Source of the DNA: an uncultured Clostridia bacterium
GTDB lineage: Bacteria > Bacillota > Clostridia > Oscillospirales > JAAYOS01
Assembly (NCBI GenBank): GCA_944386395.1
Contig: CALXAZ010000089.1
Span: 1-12,128, forward strand
Length of the DNA: 12,128 bases
Direction of reading: 5' to 3'
Below the pieces are notes generated by a model. That model was given only the letters and a program-made list of their open reading frames with translations. It was not told the origin of the DNA and ran no database searches. Numbering within the stretch: position 1 is the first letter of the stretch; each line of letters begins with the position of its first letter. Position numbers and translations under genes: made by a program. Positions 8,271 through 12,128 of the stretch are shown here, in pieces.

Positions 8271-8306
8271 ATCCTTCCTTCTTTCAATTTTTATAATATT
8301 ATTTTT

Positions 8307-8335
8307 ATAATATCATATTTTACAGGCAAGGTAAA
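8307..8335 (-). promoter_or_regulatory. Promoter of the sigma-fusion gene
   Basis: On the - strand TTTACC (8335-8330) and TATTAT (8312-8307) are 17 bases apart, about 37 bases before the start codon. They match the housekeeping consensus at 4/6 and 5/6. The surrounding DNA is very AT-rich, so chance matches are likely. No ECF-style AAC -35 element that would suggest autoregulation was noticed. Confidence 0.45.
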
Positions 8336-8416
8336 TATTTTGCATAAAAATATTGTTGATATTGACATATATTATTATTAGTTAATTTTGAGTGGAATGA
8401 TAATATAATGAGGTAC

Positions 8417-8445
8417 TTGACAAAACATGCACATTGTGGTATATA
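8417..8445 (+). promoter_or_regulatory. Promoter of proS and its leader
   Basis: TTGACA (8417-8422), a perfect -35, is followed after exactly 17 bases by TATATA (8440-8445). It is the best promoter in the window. The start of transcription would be near 8452, leaving a leader of about 175 bases before proS. Confidence 0.75.
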
Positions 8446-8473
8446 TTTATCGAAAACAGGGAGAGGTTGCAAC

Positions 8474-8521
8474 ATGTTTATTTTAGTTGTAAAACTAAAT
8501 ATCTACCCGTGCCCGAGATAG
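8474..8521 (+). CDS. Putative proS leader peptide with two proline codons
   Basis: A 15-codon ORF, MFILVVKLNIYPCPR, ending in TAG at 8519-8521. AGGGAGAGG (8458-8466) lies 7 bases before the ATG, a normal ribosome binding site distance. Codons 12 and 14 are both CCG (Pro), placed just before the stop. It sits between the proS promoter and a terminator, and a strong hairpin begins 2 bases after its stop. Control codons for the cognate amino acid near the end of a short translated leader are the hallmark of ribosome-mediated attenuation. A ribosome waiting for charged tRNA-Pro would be held at 8507-8515 and change folding of the RNA downstream. The case rests on position and composition only; a 15-codon ORF can arise by chance. 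Confidence 0.6.
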   Translation: MFILVVKLNIYPCPR

Positions 8522-8522
8522 A

Positions 8523-8563
8523 GCATTTGTGCCTTGTGGCGCAAGTGCTGCTTTTCTTGCGCC
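8523..8563 (+). promoter_or_regulatory. Mutually exclusive hairpins in the proS leader
   Basis: Hairpin A pairs 8523-8533 with 8538-8548: 11 continuous pairs, two of them G-U, with a 4-base loop. Hairpin B pairs 8538-8545 (GGCGCAAG) with 8556-8563 (CTTGCGCC): 8 perfect pairs and a 10-base loop. Both need 8538-8545, so only one can form. Hairpin A starts 2 bases after the leader-peptide stop, so a ribosome sitting at the stop would cover its left arm and favour B. Hairpin A is also followed by a T-rich stretch (TGCTTTTCTT) and could itself be a weak terminator. Confidence 0.6.
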
Positions 8564-8580
8564 TGTGTAGATGAGAAATC

Positions 8581-8614
8581 AACGCTATGCAGAGACGCAT
8601 GGCGTTTTTGTTTT
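8581..8614 (+). terminator. Attenuator terminator directly before proS
   Basis: AACGCTATGC (8581-8590) pairs with GCATGGCGTT (8597-8606): 10 pairs with one U-G, a 6-base loop, then TTTGTTTT to 8614. It ends exactly where the proS ribosome binding site AAGGAGG (8615-8621) begins. No gene ends upstream of it on this strand, so it must act on the proS leader transcript itself. GCGCC (8559-8563) and GTGT (8565-8568) can pair with its right side (8601-8605 and 8595-8598), which gives a possible antiterminator that competes with it. Confidence 0.72.
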
Positions 8615-8629
8615 AAGGAGGAAAATCGC

Positions 8630-10327
8630 ATGCTGATGAGCAAACTGCTGGGGGAGAGGTTTAAAGAAAAACCAGCCGATGCCTTTCTTGACAGCCATAT
8701 ATTCCTGCTTCGTGGAGGTTATATACGGCAGGTTTCCAATGGTATATTCACCCTTTTGCCACCTGCCAAACGCATAAGTGCAAAAATAGAAAAGATAATT
8801 AGGGAAGAAATGGATAAGATCGATGGTCAGGAGGTGTTGTTCCCAGTAGTGTTGCCTGCCGATCTCTGGAAGGAATCGGGCAGGTTTGAGTCTGTAGGGA
8901 GCGAGCTTTTGAGGTTTAAAGATCGGACAGGAAGGGATATGCTTCTTGGAATGACCCATGAAGAGGCTGCTGTTCATCTCGCCCGCAGCGAAGCTAAAAG
9001 TCACACAAAATATCCGTTTATGATATATCAGATACAGACAAAATTTCGCGATGAACCTCGTTCACGCGGAGGTCTTATTCGTGTGCGTGAATTTACAATG
9101 AAGGATGCGTATTCTTTCCACACCTCGCAGGAGGACCTTGAGAAGTATTATGCACGTGTGCTTGAATCTTATAAAACGATATTCAGGCGTGTTGGCATCA
9201 AAAATGTACTTGCAATAGAATCTGATACCGGTATGATGGGTGGTAGTGGGGCACATGAATTTATGTACCTGTCTGACGGTGGAGAGGACTCTATTGTTAT
9301 CTGCGAACACTGCGGATATCAGTCTAATATGGAAGTGGCAGATTCTGTTATAACAGAATATCCGTCAGAAGAGACAGATATAGAAGAAGTATATACTCCG
9401 AATGTGAAGGAGATTGATGACCTGTGTTCTCTCCTTGGAGTTGAGCCACATGAGACTATGAAGGCAGTTGTATATCTACGTGCAGATAATGAAAAGCCAC
9501 TGGTCGTATTTATCCGCGGAGATTTGCAGGTAAATGAGGCGAAGCTAAAAAAAGTTGTAAAGACAGAGATATATCCTTTTAATGATTATGAAGAATGCGG
9601 ACTGTGCTTTGGTTTTATCGGCGCATATGGTCTAGACGGAGTTGAAACAGTATTCGACAAATCACTAGAGCACTGCAAAAATCTTGTCTGCGGTGCAAAT
9701 CGTGAGAACTATCACGTGAAAGGCATAAGTGTGCCGCGGGATCTTAATATAGACAAATTTGATGATATAGCAAAGGTCAATGACGGCGACAGATGTGTAA
9801 ATTGTGGTAACCCGCTAGTTATCAAAAGAGGAATAGAAGTAGGAAATATATTCCAGCTTGGAACGAAATATTCAGGAAGTATGGGTATGACCTATACCGA
9901 TCAAAATGGTCAGCTGCAGGTTCCTGTTATGGGGTGCTATGGAATAGGTATAGGGCGCCTACTTGCCTGCATCCTTGAGGATAGTCACGATGAATATGGT
10001 CCAATATGGCCTTATGCAGTAGCTCCGTGGCAGGTACACATCTGCATGCTTAATCCGTCTGATGAACGTGTGAGGGAAGCGGGAGAAAAGCTGTACAAAG
10101 AGCTTTCACAAAAGTATGAAGTTATAATGGATGACAGAGGAGTTACAGCCGGCGTACAATTTGCCGATGCTGATCTTCTGGGAGTGCCTTATCGCGTTAT
10201 AATAGGAAAAAAGAATATTGCAAATGGAGAAGTAGAGCTTACTTCGAGAGATAAGAGCTTTAAAGAACTAGTAAAGATAGAGGGTGTTATGCAGCGCCTT
10301 GACGATCTTACCAAAGCTGTAAAATGA
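8630..10327 (+). CDS. proS: Prolyl-tRNA synthetase, bacterial type with editing insertion
   Basis: Charges tRNA-Pro with proline in the cytosol. It has 565 residues, the usual length of the bacterial class II form. The N-terminal LLRGGYIRQVSNGIFTLLP (26-44) and motif 1 with the conserved Pro of VLFPVVLP (69-76) come first. Motif 2 is FRDEPRSRGGLIRVREFTMKD (139-159). The INS editing domain lies between motifs 2 and 3, about 225-400. It is flanked by CEHC (225-228) and CVNC (389-392), a Cys pair arrangement often seen in this family. Motif 3 is GCYGIGIGRLLA (435-446), followed by the anticodon-binding domain from about 465 with DDRGVTAGVQFADADLLGVPY. The ATG at 8630 is chosen because AAGGAGG lies 8 bases upstream. 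The frame stays open back to 8534, but that part covers the terminator and leader hairpins and is not protein-like. Expression is probably controlled by the attenuator in its leader. Confidence 0.97.
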   Translation: MLMSKLLGERFKEKPADAFLDSHIFLLRGGYIRQVSNGIFTLLPPAKRISAKIEKIIREEMDKIDGQEVLFPVVLPADLWKESGRFESVGSELLRFKDRTGRDMLLGMTHEEAAVHLARSEAKSHTKYPFMIYQIQTKFRDEPRSRGGLIRVREFTMKDAYSFHTSQEDLEKYYARVLESYKTIFRRVGIKNVLAIESDTGMMGGSGAHEFMYLSDGGEDSIVICEHCGYQSNMEVADSVITEYPSEETDIEEVYTPNVKEIDDLCSLLGVEPHETMKAVVYLRADNEKPLVVFIRGDLQVNEAKLKKVVKTEIYPFNDYEECGLCFGFIGAYGLDGVETVFDKSLEHCKNLVCGANRENYHVKGISVPRDLNIDKFDDIAKVNDGDRCVNCGNPLVIKRGIEVGNIFQLGTKYSGSMGMTYTDQNGQLQVPVMGCYGIGIGRLLACILEDSHDEYGPIWPYAVAPWQVHICMLNPSDERVREAGEKLYKELSQKYEVIMDDRGVTAGVQFADADLLGVPYRVIIGKKNIANGEVELTSRDKSFKELVKIEGVMQRLDDLTKAVK

Positions 10328-10506
10328 CTTGCACTTGCAAAAAACTTGCATGACATAAGCTGATTTCTTGCTTTAAATGCCTTGCTTTGGGTTTTCTTTG
10401 CCATATAATAGCGAAGAAATGCATGAAGTTTTATTAAAAATTGCATATTGCATTATTAGAGGTTTGCTCATATAATAAGAATACTACCGCTAAAGGAGAC
10501 TTTGTT
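10328..10506 (+). promoter_or_regulatory. proS-aminotransferase spacer with two candidate promoters
   Basis: Two perfect TATAAT boxes lie at 10404-10409 and 10471-10476. Each has a TTG-type -35 at a normal distance: TTGCTT (10382-10387, spacing 16) and TTGCAT (10448-10453, spacing 17). Only 3 of 6 bases of each -35 match. The second would start transcription near 10483, just before the ribosome binding site. The first part of the spacer holds five copies of CTTGC. I see no convincing terminator after proS, so read-through from proS is possible. Confidence 0.5.
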
Positions 10507-11700
10507 ATGAGTAAACCTCTTTCTATTTTGGCGCAGGGGGTCCGAGCCTCTACAACGATTGAAATAGATTCCATGTATAAGAAAATGAAGGCTGAAGGGA
10601 TCGATGTAATAGGTTTCGGGGCAGGCGAACCAGATTTTAATACTCCTGACAACATAAAACTTGCTGCAATAGTAGCGATAAATAATAATTTTACAAAATA
10701 TACGCCTTCCAGCGGGACACTTTCACTTAGACAGGCTGTGTGTGACCGCCTTTTTGAGGATTGCAAAGTAAGCTATACTCCTTCACAGATAGTTGTGTCC
10801 AACGGTGCAAAGCAGTGCCTGTATCTGGCTCTTTCAGTGCTTACAAATCCAGGAGATGAGATAATTTTTCAGGCGCCATATTGGGTGAGCTACTACGAGA
10901 TGGTGAAAATGACGGGTGGTAATCCGGTTATAGTTGAGACTGGAGAAGAGAGCGGCTGGAAGCTTACACCTGAAATGCTTGAAACAGCAATCACTCCCAA
11001 AACAAAGGCGCTCATCTTAAATAGTCCATCAAACCCGTCAGGTGTTGTATATACAAAGGAAGAGCTGCAGGGGTTGGCAGATATCTGTGTAAAGCATGAT
11101 ATATATGTAATTGCTGATGACATATATTATAAGCTCATATATGATGGACTTGAGTTTACCTGTATTGCTTCGCTTGGTGAGGAGATAAAGAAGCTTACAA
11201 TACTTATAAACGGCGTTTCTAAATCATATGCGATGACTGGATGGAGAATCGGGTATCTTGCTGCTGAGCCGGAAATTGCAACAGTAATAGGGAATTTTCA
11301 GAGCCATGCCTCCTCGAACCCTAACTCGATTGCACAGGCTGCGGCTGAAGAGGCTTTGACAGGACCTCAAAGTGGAATTGAGACTATGCGCCGTGCGTTT
11401 GAAGGGAGAAGAGACTATTTTCTTGAGAAGGCATCAAAAATAAAGAATATAAAATGCATACATCCGCATGGTGCTTTCTATATTATGATGGATGTTAGCT
11501 ACTATTTTGGGAAGAATCTTTATGGAAAAAGAATAGAAAATGCAGATGATTTTGCGAATTTGTTTTTGGATAAAGGGCTTGTTGCGCTAGTACCGTGTAC
11601 AGGATTTGGCGCTCCAAAGCATGTGCGATGGTCATATGCCACTTCGATGGAAAACATAAAGACTGGTCTGGAAAGGCTTGAAATTTTTCTTGAAGGTTAG
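10507..11700 (+). CDS. Class I/II PLP-dependent aminotransferase, aspartate-aminotransferase-like
   Basis: A fold-type I transaminase of 397 residues, of the Thermus/Bacillus-type (I-gamma) aspartate aminotransferase group. Visible landmarks are GAGEPDF (38-44), the substrate/cofactor loop YTPSSGTLSLRQA (65-77), NSPSNPSG (172-179) with the cofactor-contacting Asn176, ADDIYYKL (203-210) with Asp204 for the pyridine nitrogen, the PLP-Schiff-base Lys239 in NGVSKSYAMTGWRIGY (235-250), and Arg374 in HVRWSYATSMEN for the substrate alpha-carboxylate. The likely reaction is aspartate plus 2-oxoglutarate to oxaloacetate plus glutamate. Related enzymes of this group also use aromatic or other amino acids, and some act on prephenate, so the substrate is not certain and no symbol is given. 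The ATG at 10507 is chosen because AAAGGAG (10492-10498) lies 8 bases upstream and family similarity begins there; the open frame upstream to 10441 is rejected. Confidence 0.93.
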   Translation: MSKPLSILAQGVRASTTIEIDSMYKKMKAEGIDVIGFGAGEPDFNTPDNIKLAAIVAINNNFTKYTPSSGTLSLRQAVCDRLFEDCKVSYTPSQIVVSNGAKQCLYLALSVLTNPGDEIIFQAPYWVSYYEMVKMTGGNPVIVETGEESGWKLTPEMLETAITPKTKALILNSPSNPSGVVYTKEELQGLADICVKHDIYVIADDIYYKLIYDGLEFTCIASLGEEIKKLTILINGVSKSYAMTGWRIGYLAAEPEIATVIGNFQSHASSNPNSIAQAAAEEALTGPQSGIETMRRAFEGRRDYFLEKASKIKNIKCIHPHGAFYIMMDVSYYFGKNLYGKRIENADDFANLFLDKGLVALVPCTGFGAPKHVRWSYATSMENIKTGLERLEIFLEG

Positions 11701-11706
11701 TATAAT
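11678..11706 (+). promoter_or_regulatory. Promoter-like pair at the 3' end of the aminotransferase gene
   Basis: TTGAAA (11678-11683) and a perfect TATAAT (11701-11706) are exactly 17 bases apart. The -35 lies inside the last codons of the aminotransferase gene. A transcript from it would meet the terminator at 11723 almost at once. It may be a chance match in AT-rich DNA, or the start of an attenuated purB leader. Confidence 0.3.
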
Positions 11707-11722
11707 ATATTGTGTGTTTTGC

Positions 11723-11751
11723 AAACCGTCAACACCGTTGGCGGTTTTTTT
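11723..11751 (+). terminator. Intrinsic terminator after the aminotransferase gene
   Basis: AAACCGTCAAC (11723-11733) pairs with GTTGGCGGTTT (11737-11747) with one U-G wobble and a 3-base loop. A run of seven T's covers 11745-11751. It lies 23 bases after the aminotransferase stop and 50 bases before purB. Confidence 0.9.
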
Positions 11752-11801
11752 ATGAAAATAAGTTGTGCGGTTCCGCGGTTTAATCAAATAGGAGGTATAT
11801 G

Positions 11802-12128
11802 ATGAAAGACGTGAAAGATGTATACGAAAGCCCTCTATCCTCGCGATATGCTAGCAAGGAGATGCTGTATCTTTTTTCGCCGAATATGAAGTTCCGGACA
11901 TGGCGAAAGTTCTGGATAGCTCTTGCAAGGGCGGAGATGCAGCTTGGACTTCCGGTAAGCGAAGCACAGATTGCGGAAATGGAAAAATTTAAAGACGACA
12001 TAAATTACGATAGGGCAGATGAGTGGGAGAGAAAGCTTCGTCATGATGTAATGGCCCATATACATGCATTTGGTGAACAGTGTCCAGAAGCGATGCCGAT
12101 TATCCATCTTGGTGCGACGAGCTGCTAT
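11802..12128 (+). CDS. purB: Adenylosuccinate lyase, N-terminal part (cut by window end)
   Basis: Cleaves SAICAR to AICAR and adenylosuccinate to AMP, both with release of fumarate, in purine synthesis. Only the first 109 residues are visible. They show SPLSSRYASKEM (10-21), typical of the opening of the roughly 475-residue PurB type shared by many Firmicutes and animals, and RHDVMAHIHAFGEQ (80-93) with the conserved His of the first signature region. IIHLGATSCY (100-109) then runs to the window edge. Other members of the fumarase/lyase superfamily lack the RHDVMAH...HLGATS combination, so the assignment is good. GGAGG (11791-11795) is 6 bases before the ATG at 11802; an adjacent in-frame ATG at 11799 is only 3 bases away and less likely. 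A separate promoter was not clearly identified between the upstream terminator and this gene. Confidence 0.94.
   Translation, partial: MKDVKDVYESPLSSRYASKEMLYLFSPNMKFRTWRKFWIALARAEMQLGLPVSEAQIAEMEKFKDDINYDRADEWERKLRHDVMAHIHAFGEQCPEAMPIIHLGATSCY

Larger units (their letters stand above)
8271..8629. other. Divergent regulatory region between the sigma-fusion gene and proS
   Basis: A 359-base stretch without a long gene. The left part (8281-8400) is very AT-rich and holds the leftward promoter of the sigma-fusion gene. The right part (8417-8629) is the proS promoter and an approximately 175-base transcribed leader with a short ORF, alternative hairpins and a terminator, each listed separately. 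No T-box sequence (AGGGTGGNACCGCG type) and no riboswitch I know was found in it. Confidence 0.7.

Noticed and set aside
8534..8629. N-terminal extension of ProS by 32 residues from an upstream in-frame ATG
   Set aside because: The stretch is Cys-rich and unlike the family, overlaps the leader hairpins and terminator, and has no ribosome binding site, whereas AAGGAGG is ideally placed for 8630.
8452..8629. A T-box riboswitch in the proS leader
   Set aside because: I looked for the AGGGTGGNACCGCG element and its pairing partner before the terminator and did not find it. TGTGGCGC has only a passing resemblance.
8571..8636. Two other tiny ORFs just before proS (ATG at 8571 and at 8587)
   Set aside because: Neither has a plausible ribosome binding site or proline codons. 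They lie across the terminator and seem accidental.
10441..10506. N-terminal extension of the aminotransferase
   Set aside because: It contains the best -10 box and the ribosome binding site for 10507; similarity to the family starts at the later Met.

Overview
The window looks like an ordinary chromosomal stretch of a low-to-mid GC anaerobic Firmicute, most likely a member of the Clostridia. The evidence is AGGAGG-type ribosome binding sites, TTGACA/TATAAT-like promoters, a K+-dependent (probably Na+-pumping) membrane pyrophosphatase, a clostridial-type FeoB with a PCNGRFP variant of the gate motif, a sigma/membrane fusion protein and a RHDVMAH-type PurB. I see no mobile element, CRISPR array, tRNA or rRNA. 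A species cannot be named from this.

Layout, left to right. (1) 1-1647 (+): the 3' three quarters of hppA, closed by a strong GC-rich terminator. (2) 1706-4024 (+): a promoter and a two-gene operon. It encodes an internally duplicated membrane protein with two DUF1538 units, followed by a protein made of two fused P-II-like domains. A hairpin shared with the converging feo operon ends it. (3) 4096-6489 (-): feoA-feoB, ferrous iron uptake. (4) 6595-8270 (-): a 40-bp perfect palindrome, then a gene whose product joins an ECF-like sigma factor to one membrane helix and a large extracytoplasmic domain. (5) 8271-8629: a divergent regulatory region holding the promoter of the sigma fusion and a structured proS leader. 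(6) 8630-12128 (+): proS, a class I aminotransferase and the start of purB.

The most interesting item is the proS leader. A consensus promoter is followed by a good ribosome binding site and a 15-codon ORF, MFILVVKLNIYPCPR, which carries two proline codons close to its stop. Next come two mutually exclusive hairpins, and then an intrinsic terminator directly before the proS ribosome binding site. This is the architecture of leader-peptide attenuation, here with the cognate amino acid of the controlled synthetase. I see no T-box sequence, the usual device for synthetase genes in Firmicutes. Two further items deserve a look. One is the DUF1538 plus double P-II pair, a plausible transporter with a dedicated nucleotide- or metabolite-sensing regulator. 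The other is the membrane-tethered sigma factor, a possible one-component envelope sensor.

The gene products serve separate roles: energy coupling and ion pumping, iron import, translation, amino-acid metabolism and purine synthesis. Most transcription units have their own promoter or terminator, so apart from DUF1538/P-II and feoAB there is little sign of joint function.
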